The position numbers and the translations under genes are program-made. DNA of 64,000 nt from Corbicula japonica (taxonomy: Eukaryota; Mollusca; Bivalvia; Venerida; Cyrenidae), in contig JAZAYU010000003.1 of assembly GCA_038501625.1 (NCBI GenBank), positions 747,001 through 811,000 on the forward strand. Direction: 5' to 3'. Numbering within the stretch: position 1 is the stretch's first letter; every line of letters starts with the position of its first letter. Below the pieces are notes generated by a model. That model was not told the DNA's origin. It saw only the letters and a list, made by a program, of their open reading frames with translations, and did not search any database. Below, in pieces: positions 12,901-20,964 of the stretch.

Positions 12901-15900
12901 GTGACCCTCGAAAAAAGGCGATTTCTTTCTTATAACGCAACAAAAATAAAAAGTAATACCTGTTTTGTGAAATACAAAAAACTCCTATGTTGCAAAATCC
13001 TGGATTTTTCTTTAAAACTTATATCAAGCTTACAGTCGCAAAATTTAAATTTCCTATGGCATGTTGCCATTGTTTACAGTATTGATCTCCATTTTGTGAA
13101 GTAACGCGTGACGTCATCGCGATTGAAACAGAGCGGGGAAGTTCTCAAACGTTATTTTGACTGTCAAAATGTTCATTTCATCCGGACTGACGAGCAAGAC
13201 AAAATACCTTATTTTATAAATATTCCAATCTGATTTGCGATGTTTTGATTTCTCAATCACTCTTGCAAAACGCAATACAAACAGTTATATCGTAAGATAA
13301 TTACAGACATAATTTTATGTTGTACAGCGGATGTACAAACACGAGGAATCACATGTGAGATCGTGGTGTTTCATATAATTATCATAAGCGTATGTTTTAA
13401 ATAATGATACATTTTCGTTAGCGAGCAAGCGCTGCTGCATACGACCGGAAGTTTTTACGTTCACTACGACGATGAAATTTTCGTTTTTGAATAATGGATT
13501 AAAAATGCCTTAAGGAAAATATTTACTTAGTGGGTAGGCCCTAGGCCCTATTAAAATAATTAAATGTCCCGATTTCCCGCCCGAAACAAGTGAAATGATA
13601 ACCTTTAAAATAAGGCTGTTCCGGAAATTAAAAATGGGGGATGGGGGTACCACCAACACATTTTTTCGCCCACAATAAAATTGGAAAATGTCAAAGACCC
13701 TTCGCCACCGTATTATTATTTCCTTCTGCCTAGAAATTTGTGGTAAACTTTATGTCTGATTAAGTTTTTTACTCATGTTAATTTTTATTAGTTCATTTGT
13801 TTACGAGTGCCAAGTGAAAATATTGCGCAAGTGAACTGACCGAAGAGTGTTACGTTCTCTTCATATCTGCATTGCAATAAAGCTTATCATCTCGTGAAAA
13901 GATACAAGCAAGCACACTTCTGGTACACTGAAATCCTTATCGCAAATAAAAACAAAATCTGCGAATTTTCAATAGACATTTCAATCACAAACATCATTTT
14001 TGCATAGTGTATGTTTTTATCTTTTATAATTCAAAGAAATATCCGTATAGCTTACGCGATATTCAAGAGGGCGTGATGATTTGCTCGAAATGCACGCGTA
14101 GGTTTGCCTCTTACATCATAAACATTAGACGTACAATCAAACGTTAACAATACGTCAGACGTGTGCCATGAAAAAGTACGATTTGCACGAAATGCACGCT
14201 TTTTGCGCGCAGCAGTTTTCATCGTGGGTGGTAAAATCTTTCTGTCTTTTTTGGTCTTAGAAAGATTCGCAAGAATGACGCGCTTTTTGCGAGCAGATCT
14301 ATTAATTTCTCCATCACAGATCGAAGGTGTAGTTATCAACATTCCATTGTTTAACTAATATCACAACAATAATTGTACATCCTGTTTTGAAAATAAACAT
14401 TTTTAATTAAGAACTGCATTAAAAAAGGCTCTCAGTTATCAATAAATAAATATAATGTACGATGTTTTACACGATAGTTCATCGGCGATGATCTCTGACC
14501 AGTAGATACATGTAGTTGTTGTTTTCACTGCGCTTGTTGTTTGAGTTTCCAAGTTAGTGTGACGGAAGTTGATGCCTAAGTTGCTAAATTAAAATACAGT
14601 TTACGTCTCCGCCTAAGCATTTTAAATTTTAATCAGAAGAGAAAAAAATAAATTACATTGTTTGTCAATTACATGTGTCAAAGTAAAACATACAGACAGA
14701 TTAGGGCGTACCTAAATCCCCGGTCACAACCCGCTGCGCGTCTTTTTTGTCCGTACGTGTTCTGCGGAGGTCACGTTCGGGGAGTTTTGGGGTCGGACGT
14801 GGTTAGGGCAGATAGGAAGCACGTCACACTCAAGGCTGCGCAAGTTGTGAGCTTGTGGCCCGCAAGCCACATCAAGGGGTAAGCGGTTGCATGCATCGTA
14901 CGTTGCCTATGTGGTAAGTGAGTTGTACGTGCTGACAACATGCTTACAACGCAAGATCTCCATGCGATTTCCATGTTAACGTACGGAGGCAGTACTTACA
15001 TGCGCTGCTCACGTACGGTGTTCTTACGCGTCGGACGGACACGAAGGTATGGAATATACCCGAATATCTTTGTTGAGTGAAAAATCGCGGACACGGACAC
15101 GCATCACGGAACTATGGAATAAAGGCCTTATGCGCTCGTGGACGTAGAGAAAGGTTTGCATTCACCAAAAATGCAACGGCGTCCCTGCGTGCTCCCAAAT
15201 CCGTACGGAGGCGGTACTCACCACGTACCCGTGGATCTCTGAATTTTGCCCACGTTTTTGCACGTCGACAGCACGCACTTGTAAGTACGGCGGGTTTTGA
15301 CCGGGGCTTAAGCGATAGGTTTAACATTCTATAGAAGTTTGTGACGTTATGTCTCCGATATTAAATAATAGTTCTGGATAATTTTAGTTTCAGTTGTTTT
15401 ACTGTAAATGTTGAAAAAAGTAAAGCAATCCAATTTAAAATCCATTTAAACTAGCGCAGTTGATTAACTCAATGAAAACGTCATGTTTGACATGTCCCCC
15501 GGTCTTTATTTGTATACATGACGTCACGCGCCTTTTCGTACCTCGACATTTTAACGTTAGAGCGAATGGGAAAACCTATAAAAATGTGAATATAAGAGGA
15601 AATATGACAATGATCAAAAAAGTGAAAAAACGGTCTGGAGATATTTATTAAATGGTTATATTTACGTATTATTTTCATGTTTATTTGCTTTTCATGTAAA
15701 AATACCGAAGGTCACAAACTCAGTGGGACAGACTATAGTGCTGGAATTGTTAATATCATCAGTAAACTGTTATATGATTTCAAAAGTTTCTTGTTTATTA
15801 AAGTTATAAAAAAAGATCATAATGTTGTTAATTTGACTCAAAAACTTGATGTCAGTTTCTCGTTTATTAAAACTGTGTTAAAAGTTCTCGTAGTCCCTTG

Positions 15901-18900
15901 CTGTACATGGCATATCTGCAGGTCGAAAACGTTACATCAAAAATTCACTCGTGATGATGATGCTGATGGTGATCGTTCACGTTAATGAGGGCAAGCTGCT
16001 GCTGCTGCTGCTGCTGCAGATAAAGATAATGGCAACGATGTTTAGAATTAGTTCATTGTATGAAATGTGCGAAATATTCGGTCAGACATGTATCGCTTAT
16101 TTGCACAAACCTATATGTCACATGAAAACAGGTGTGATTAATTCGGCCGAATATGTCACACATGTGTGACATATACGTTTTGTGACATATATGGTCTAAC
16201 AGGCTCGGTGGAGCCACGCCTGTCCTACAATCATATCGGCCTTGTCTAAAATCACCTGTTATCAACACACTTCTGTTATTTTTGTTCTATTTCAAGTTGA
16301 TATTTACTTGACAGTGCCGGATTTATTTTTTCATTGATGGAAATTGCGCAAATAGCAACAAAAAAACATCACATTATTTGTGTTTCAGCGTGCCCTGTCG
16401 GTTGTAAGCCAGTGAAAACATGCTCGGACAAGGACAAAGGGCTGCATGCCGACGTGATTCTGTTTCAGCTTGGGGGGTACCAAATTCCGTCCGATGTAGA
16501 GGTCAGATATATGGAGGCGTTAGTGCTACAGGAAACAACGCTCCGGGAACAGCTACGGCAAAATGCATCGGTTGTGAGGAAAGAGACCGATGCTATGGTA
16601 TGTTACACTTTGTTGCATAATTGTGTTTTAGTAATACACAGTTAACCAATGTTCTAACTACACCGATCACAAACTTTTTATTTATTCGCATGAAATTGGT
16701 GTAAACTGTTCAAATTTTAAACATAATGAGATGCGTAATTTCCGCCTCTTTTTAAGAAATTTTCATTAAACAATCCCCATGCGTTCATAAACCAAGAGCA
16801 TTTAAGTCGGGTCGATGACCAAAACTTGAAAAGTCACAAAAACGACCGTAGCTTTTGTAGAGTGGATATACTGAAACCGGCCAAAATTGCTGAAAATCTG
16901 TGTAAATGCTTAGCAATCGCATGTTTTTGCAGAATTGCATTGAATTGTTCAAAATTTCACAAGAATCTATATTCAAATAAGGAAACACGAATGTTTGATC
17001 AAGGAGAATATACCTGCGACCGCCGATTTTGTGACTTTTGATTATACTCCTACCTTGATTAAAAGCCCGTAATTTCCAAAAGTATGCAAAGAAGTTCATA
17101 AAAAGAACTAGTGAAAATGATGTACTCAGTAGTTTCAAATTCGAAGAGTATACCCCAATCACATGCTAAGAAATTTAATAAAAAGATGATTGGCGAAGTT
17201 AGATCATTGGTTAAGTGTATCAGTATTTTGTTTTTTCCAGAACGTACTAGTACTTCGATGCAAAGTATAATGTCCTGGCTTACTGTTCTAGACCAAAAAG
17301 AATCCACAAAATCAAACTTCGAAAACAAGATTATTTCTTATGAAAATAATTGCTATATACCCATATTCAGTAAGTATTAACAATACAGTCAAAGGTTGTC
17401 AATGTCTATATCTAACATACTGACGCAAGTTTAAATCTGCTAAGCAGCCGTTTTGCATCGTTTGGTGTCTAAGAACCCACTGCGTACACCAAACAGCAGC
17501 CTTATTATTTAAGCCCTTTCCAACAATTGTCTTCATGCAACACACTACGACCCCCAAATCCACTCGATTCCAACATAAGTAGAATTCTATTTTCAATATA
17601 CATGTAAAAATAATTTTTTTTTTTGTTGTTGAGTGTAATACATCTTTGCCTAATATTGGACAAATTTTACACAAATATTGGGACTTACTAAAACTTTCAC
17701 CAAAGACATCGGTAAAATATGTGCATAGTTTCAATCCTATAATGGCTTATAAAAGACCTAAGAATCTCAAAGTCTAGATTAGATTCACCTCTGCCATACA
17801 CATCTAAAAAGTGTAACAGACCTCGTTGTTCTCATTGTTCTAAAATTGTTATTACGGACGAATTTAAAAGTTCGGTAAACTCGAATAGGTTTAAACTTGA
17901 GTGTAATGCTGATTGTAGTACTAAAGATGTAATATATCTTATAACATGTAAAAAATGCGCAAAACAATATGTTGGCCAGACACGGCAAAAAGTTTCACAA
18001 AGAATGAATAGTCACAAATTTGACATAAAAAATTTCACAGATCCTTCTTTTGCTACTAGCATAGCTGTACATTTCAATGATGAAAATCATTGCTTTGACG
18101 ATTTTAGTTTCTTACCAATCGAAATTATTAGTGATAACATGGAAAGATTACTTCGTGAAACTTTTTGGATTCATAAACTAGAGACATTATATCCCAAAGG
18201 TTTAAATACTAATAGTTTATATAAAGTGTAATTTGAAATGTTATAAAGGTTGTTTGTTTTTACCAGTGTGTGATATTGATGTGTTTCGCCGGGTTGGCTC
18301 CGTGATTCGTATTTTCACAAGTGACTAAGCCACTTGTGAGGGTGCATAGTTTCGGGGTTTGTGGGTGTAATATGTTTCTATTTTTCAATGGTGGAAGCAA
18401 ACTTTATTTTTCTTTTTATTGTATGTTTTCAGTGAACATTTTGCGTAAACCGTGCATGAAATGTTTTTTGTTTAAGACTTTACGTCTTTATTTCATATAT
18501 ATCCATACTTATGCCCGTTTTCTAAGTGTTATCGTTCGGAATTTTATGTGATTGTTTTTTTTTTTTTTTTTGGTACCTGTATGCAAAAATAGTGAAACCT
18601 AAAGTGATATTCCACAATTGGAAAATAGTGTGGTACCACTTTTATTTCACCGAGAAAATTCTATAATTCTATAATTCACTGTAAAGCATGAAATAACTTA
18701 TATAAACTATTATGTTATATCATGACAAAATGGGTATTGTTTGTTTCAATTTCAACAAAAATATTCTTACACTATTGAAACATTTTGTATCTTATGATCC
18801 ATGTCCTTTTTAGTCATGACGTTGTATTATTTCAACATAAATAAGATTTCATGTTTGTTATTTATATTGTGCACATGTAAAATGTCTGTTTTTGCGCGTA

Positions 18901-19512
18901 ACGTCGTTATTTACGCTAAATAAAACATTGTGCCTTTAACGCTACTTTGCGCGGTTTTATTTACGTGCAACGGACGTTACGTATTTTGTTTATTATACCT
19001 GACGAAGACTTATATGTCGAAACGCGTCGTATAAATTTTTACAACAAATCCATGTGTTGTTTTTCTTTTAACAATTTATTATGTAAAAATAATAAAATTC
19101 ATACTCAAATTTAAAATCTGAGCAGTTTTTAACTATAAAATCTCCTCCGAGAAAAAGACAACAAGATAGTTTTGAAGAAAAAAAACGAAATGTTAATGGT
19201 GACTTTTGCATAATCTCTAAACAATTTTTTGTTACTTTACTATAACAACAGGTAAAAGCAATCAAGAATAATGCGACAGAGGTGACTGCTAACGCCACAG
19301 CTCAAGCCAGCTTGATCCAGCGGATCGCGAATTCTGATTACAATCGCATGACAGAAGAAGCAAAAATTACAGGACTTGTTTCTGCACTGAATAAGCTAAA
19401 AATAACTGAACAAGACAAAAAGCTTAGCTATGATTATCTCAGGGCTTTGATAGGCAATGAGAACGTCAGGCTTGCTGTGAATTTCGAAAAATTGTTAGTC
19501 GGAAAGACGTGA
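6723..19512 (+). CDS. SPFH/Band 7 domain membrane protein, six-exon gene
   Basis: Six exons join in one frame: 6723-6951, 8290-8454, 10226-10345, 11846-11978, 16389-16597 and 19252-19512 (TGA). From the ATG at 6838 the product is 333 residues. Residues 8-31 form one hydrophobic helix, followed by a segment rich in Tyr and Glu and the motif YGFKRQRSTGKV (39-50). Residues about 36-165 read as an SPFH/Band 7 domain. A cluster of six cysteines follows (167, 168, 172, 179, 183, 189), and residues about 195-330 are Ala/Gln/Glu-rich and probably coiled coil. Known members of this superfamily (stomatin, prohibitin, flotillin) are membrane scaffolds that oligomerise; a similar role here is inference. 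Introns are GT-AG and phase 0, except intron 4 (phase 1). The start is uncertain because the frame stays open upstream to a possible acceptor at 6721-6722, so a 5' exon may exist. Introns are packed with repeats, yet the frame is intact. Confidence 0.85.
6957..7284 (+). mobile_element. SINE-like element (tRNA-like 3' part) next to the exon 1 donor
   Basis: The stretch ATTCACAGT..GCTATTT..GTAAAAAGTCT, then CTGTTATCAG, then a tRNA-like region (GTGCGACTCAATAGGTGGCG... to ACGGGTTCGCTCCCCAGTAGG), matches the copy at 39598-39848. An inner part with GTATTCGTATATA..TGTCATTCAGT is duplicated in tandem. It starts about 6 bases from the exon 1 splice donor and abuts the MITE at 7285. Confidence 0.6.
7285..7535 (+). 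mobile_element. MITE, GGCACGCCACGGGAAAAGG terminal repeats (copy 1)
   Basis: Left end GGGGTGCGTCACGGGAAAAGG and right end CCTTTCCCGTGACGTGCCCC are inverted repeats about 30 bp long enclosing about 250 bp. It has no coding capacity. The interior (GACGTCATAAATTTTAGCAGACGACATT) matches copies at 21811, 20990 and 19525. Confidence 0.85.
8290..8454 (+). CDS. Band 7 gene, exon 2: start of SPFH domain
   Basis: Acceptor AAACAG at 8284-8289 and donor GAG|GTGAGT at 8455; 55 whole codons, phase 0 at both ends. It opens with Y-G-F-K and contains the motif GGRHLHGPDYDF and then a run of aliphatic residues leading to VFTRDKLE, the usual beginning of a Band 7 fold. Confidence 0.85.
8531..9170 (+). mobile_element. 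TIR element, TATATGTCAC family
   Basis: Starts GGGCCCTTTCGGACCATATATGTCACGGAACG and ends with the inverse (CGTTCCGTGG...GTCCGACAGGCCC). Inside are repeated TGTCACACGTGTG / ATTCGGCCGAAT palindromes and a (GAT)n tract. The same terminal motif recurs at 12626 and 16207. Non-coding, in intron 2 of the Band 7 gene. Confidence 0.65.
8998..9059 (+). repeat. (GAT)n microsatellite
   Basis: About 20 GAT triplets with a few GGT interruptions, inside the TIR element. Confidence 0.95.
9488..9752 (+). mobile_element. tRNA-derived SINE
   Basis: The head GGCGTCCGTGGCCGAGTGGTTAAGG has a pol III A box, followed by a decayed B-box region (GGAGGGTCAAGATC) and a body with ATGTGAGGAAGCTA, GTCGGTGGTTCTACAC and GGAGGGGCACATCGGGTCTTCCTCCACCATG, ending in a CAACAACAAA tail. 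The body resembles a SINE type I associate with bivalve genomes (recollection). It lies in intron 2 of the Band 7 gene; not a functional tRNA gene. Confidence 0.85.
10226..10345 (+). CDS. Band 7 gene, exon 3: SPFH core
   Basis: Acceptor ATTAG at 10221-10225 and donor AAAG|GTTTGT at 10346; 40 codons, phase 0. The product runs VKLTAHMQYLLREDELTLL and then an aromatic, acidic segment ending in SAVDALK, typical of the Band 7 core. The last 31 bases are also the first part of unit 1 of the 44-bp tandem array that fills the next 800 bases. Confidence 0.85.
10315..11146 (+). repeat. 44-bp minisatellite derived from a Band 7 exon 3/intron 3 junction
   Basis: Nineteen units start at 10315, 10359 and so on to 11107, spaced exactly 44 bases. 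The unit begins GATGAAAACC, holds the last 31 bases of exon 3 (ending GATGCATTAAAG) and the first 13 bases of the intron (GTTTGTGATTTGT). Unit 1 is the real exon end; the other 18 lie in the intron. Variants at the AGCGCAG position (AGCACAG, ACCGCAG, ATCACAG) recur in a partly repeated order, pointing to multi-unit amplification. 44 is not a multiple of 3, and reading through the donor meets TGA after four codons. Confidence 0.97.
11846..11978 (+). CDS. Band 7 gene, exon 4: second half of SPFH domain, Cys-rich end
   Basis: Acceptor TTTTAG at 11840-11845 and donor CAAG|GTAAGA at 11979; 133 bases (44 codons plus one base). It encodes an amphipathic segment with TRELVQNRSAVETELYRAV and then CCRPDCNQYAQ. 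This is the stretch expected after the exon 3 product in a Band 7 domain. Its single trailing G joins the CG at the start of exon 5 to make an Ala codon. Without it exon 3 cannot be spliced in frame to exon 5. It has no start codon of its own. Confidence 0.85.
14711..15312 (+). mobile_element. GC-rich MITE with CCCCGGTCA termini
   Basis: CCTAAATCCCCGGTCACAACCCGC at the left and GCGGGTTTTGACCGGGGCTTAAGC at the right are inverted repeats. The 600-bp interior is markedly richer in G+C and CpG than its surroundings and full of CGTACG/CACGTACG words. No protein is credible. Confidence 0.7.
15995..16018 (+). repeat. (CTG)n microsatellite
   Basis: Eight near-perfect CTG units ending CTGCAG. Confidence 0.9.
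16389..16597 (+). CDS. Band 7 gene, exon 5: Cys cluster and coiled-coil start
   Basis: Acceptor GTGTTTCAG at 16380-16388 and donor ATG|GTATGT at 16598. It starts with two bases of a split Ala codon, then encodes CPVGCKPVKTC and then a hydrophobic strand and a Glu/Arg-rich helix (VRYMEALVLQETTLREQL). The open frame extends upstream into the intron, but the acceptor marks the true boundary. Confidence 0.85.
16826..17220 (+). repeat. Dispersed repeat with AAAAGTCACAAAA ends
   Basis: 16828-16872 (AAAAGTCACAAAAACGACCGTAGC...) is inverted relative to 58160-58200 and partly mirrored at 17020-17040 (TTTTGTGACTTTTG). 17110-17215 resembles 58275-58375 (ATTGGTTAAGTGTAT). Probably fragments of one old non-autonomous element. 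Confidence 0.4.
17636..19075 (+). mobile_element. Penelope-like retroelement, 5'-truncated, with GIY-YIG endonuclease
   Basis: The frame first gives a linker (LPNIGQILHKYW, then YKRPKNLK and a stop near 17777). It resumes with a Cys-rich knuckle (CNRPRCSHC) and a GIY-YIG-type nuclease: VIYLITCKKCAKQYVGQTRQ, an Arg/His segment and RLLRETFWIHKL with the expected catalytic Glu, ending at 18231. Penelope-like elements join an RT to this nuclease; the RT part is missing here. A 3' region follows with CCTGACGAAGACTTATATGTCGAAACGCG, shared in inverse orientation with 59046-59450. It sits in intron 5 of the Band 7 gene and is inactive. Confidence 0.8.
19252..19512 (+). CDS. Band 7 gene, exon 6: C-terminal helix and stop
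   Basis: Acceptor TATAACAACAG ending at 19251. Encodes 86 residues, starting VKAIKNNATEVTANATAQAS, with long Ala/Gln/Lys/Glu-rich helical character, and ends GKT-stop at 19512. A degenerate MITE terminus begins 13 bases after the stop, so the 3' UTR is at least partly transposon-derived. Confidence 0.85.
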   Translation, partial: VKAIKNNATEVTANATAQASLIQRIANSDYNRMTEEAKITGLVSALNKLKITEQDKKLSYDYLRALIGNENVRLAVNFEKLLVGKT

Positions 19513-19524
19513 TAAATTTAGAAA

Positions 19525-19600
19525 TGGGGCGCGCCATGGGAAAAGTTGCCTTCGAACAGAAAACGTGAGTGACCACTTTCGAAATGACGATATTTACTGT
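19525..19600 (+). mobile_element. MITE terminus in the Band 7 gene 3' UTR
   Basis: GGGGCGCGCCATGGGAAAAGTTGCCTTCGAACAG resembles the left end of the 7285/21811 MITE family at most positions, and the next 40 bases also match weakly. The right end is missing. Confidence 0.5.
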
Positions 19601-20749
19601 TTTTAAAATAATAGTTCTTCGAAGGGATCAAATTGTAAATGATGCGCTGTTCGTCTGGTGTGCATTTGGCCATTCAATGAAGCATAAAAAACACACTTTT
19701 GCTAACACCTAACGCATTTTACAATGTAATAGGGTCATTTTTGTAAGAGACCGATTGGCATATAAAGTCCTGTCGGATCTTTGACACTTATTTGTATCAT
19801 GGCTTGTTTCTTGAAGTATGTTATTACTTAACAAATTACAGAACATTCATTTTTATGAAATTAACGATTAACTTTTTATAGAGATGAAATATACGCTATT
19901 CCAGAAGAAATTTTGCACTTTGTTTTCGGTGATTTTACATAAACTGTTTTTTTTTCTGAATACTTTTAAAAATATTTGCCATCGAAATTAAAATAAGGTC
20001 GTTTAAATTCTATACTAAAACTATATATATCAGGAATCTAGATTAGTCTAGCTTCTTGCTATGATCAAATCTCAATTTTGATACGAAATATTTAGGGAAG
20101 GGGAATAACTGTGAAAATATTCACCGCCGGAGTGAGGATGGTTGCTTCCCATATCCTTGGAAAAGTCGAGTCTACATTACTGTGATGGTTAAAATAATGC
20201 TCACGGGTCGACTACACTCGTCCTTGCACCGACATCGATAAAAAGAAAATTATCAAAATCTATTTAACGCCAAAAAGTCTTTTGAAAGAACTTCCAGTTA
20301 TGAAGATGACATCAGTATTTATTCTTTTGTCACGTATTTACGCGACCACGAATTTTAATGTAAAACACAATTTTACAAATATCTGATGTTGTATAACATT
20401 TGTTAGACAAAAGGACCATATATTGTTGTCAGTAACATATTACCCATGAAGGCATTTAAATTGATGTTTTGTGTTGTTTAGTTGTTTGTGTTTTAATATC
20501 AATAGAATTTTCGGGAATTGTTAGATCTGGCTATTTTTCTTTACTGTTCTTAGTTTTCTTTACGCGTGTAATAATACATTATTAAAATTTATTCATGCAA
20601 ACTTTTACTGAACTGCATTTTGCATTTAGAAAGATTTTGATAATTCTCTTTTACCGATGAAACTGCCATGGCGACTTTAAACGTCCCTTAACATATAGGG
20701 AAAATGTGAAGTTATGAAATTTGTAAACAAAACATAGAAACGAAGCTTC
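19601..20749. other. Intergenic gap between convergent genes
   Basis: Lies between the 3' end of the Band 7 gene (plus) and the 3' end of the microprotein gene (minus). AT-rich, no frame or repeat identified. Confidence 0.55.
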
Positions 20750-20964
20750 AAGAAAAACATTTACATTTTATTTCGAAAGAAAAAAAACCAAACAAAACAA
20801 ACGCATATGGATTTACGTTAAACAGTAAAAAAAATAAATATATATGTACATAAAAAATAAGAACAAGAAAAAAACTAAACAGAAAATCCGAGCAGGCTAT
20901 CTTTCATGGCAAGTAAATAGTATGAACACCCGTTTGTCAATGTAGTTCCATATTGCCTGCAACC
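20750..20964 (-). other. Probable 3' UTR exon of the microprotein gene
   Basis: Minus strand: a strong acceptor (TCTTTATCTTTCAG) ending at 20965, then about 200 bases to an AATAAA at 20772-20767. The exon has an open phase-0 reading of 29 residues to a TAG, so it could instead be the last coding exon of another minus-strand gene. I prefer a UTR because the microprotein already has its stop. Confidence 0.4.

Larger units (their letters stand above)
12626..16207 (+). mobile_element. Possible 3.6-kb element with about 65-bp inverted termini
   Basis: The left end (GTTAGACCGTATATGTCACAAAACG, then TATGTCACACGTGTGA and TATTCGG) and the reverse complement of the right end (GTTAGACCATATATGTCACAAAACG and so on) match over about 65 bases. 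No transposase frame is seen between them, so this is either one large non-autonomous element inside intron 4 or two separate elements in opposite orientation. Confidence 0.45.

Noticed and set aside
15077..15334. Arg-rich 85-codon frame
   Set aside because: It arises from the GC-rich MITE, whose CG words generate Arg/Ala codons in any frame.
16334..16388. N-terminal extension of Band 7 exon 5
   Set aside because: The frame is open upstream by chance; the CAG acceptor at 16386-16388 and the exon 4 phase fix the exon start.
16785..17380. Several 89-125 codon frames on both strands
   Set aside because: They overlap each other and dispersed repeat sequence, and have no recognisable residues.
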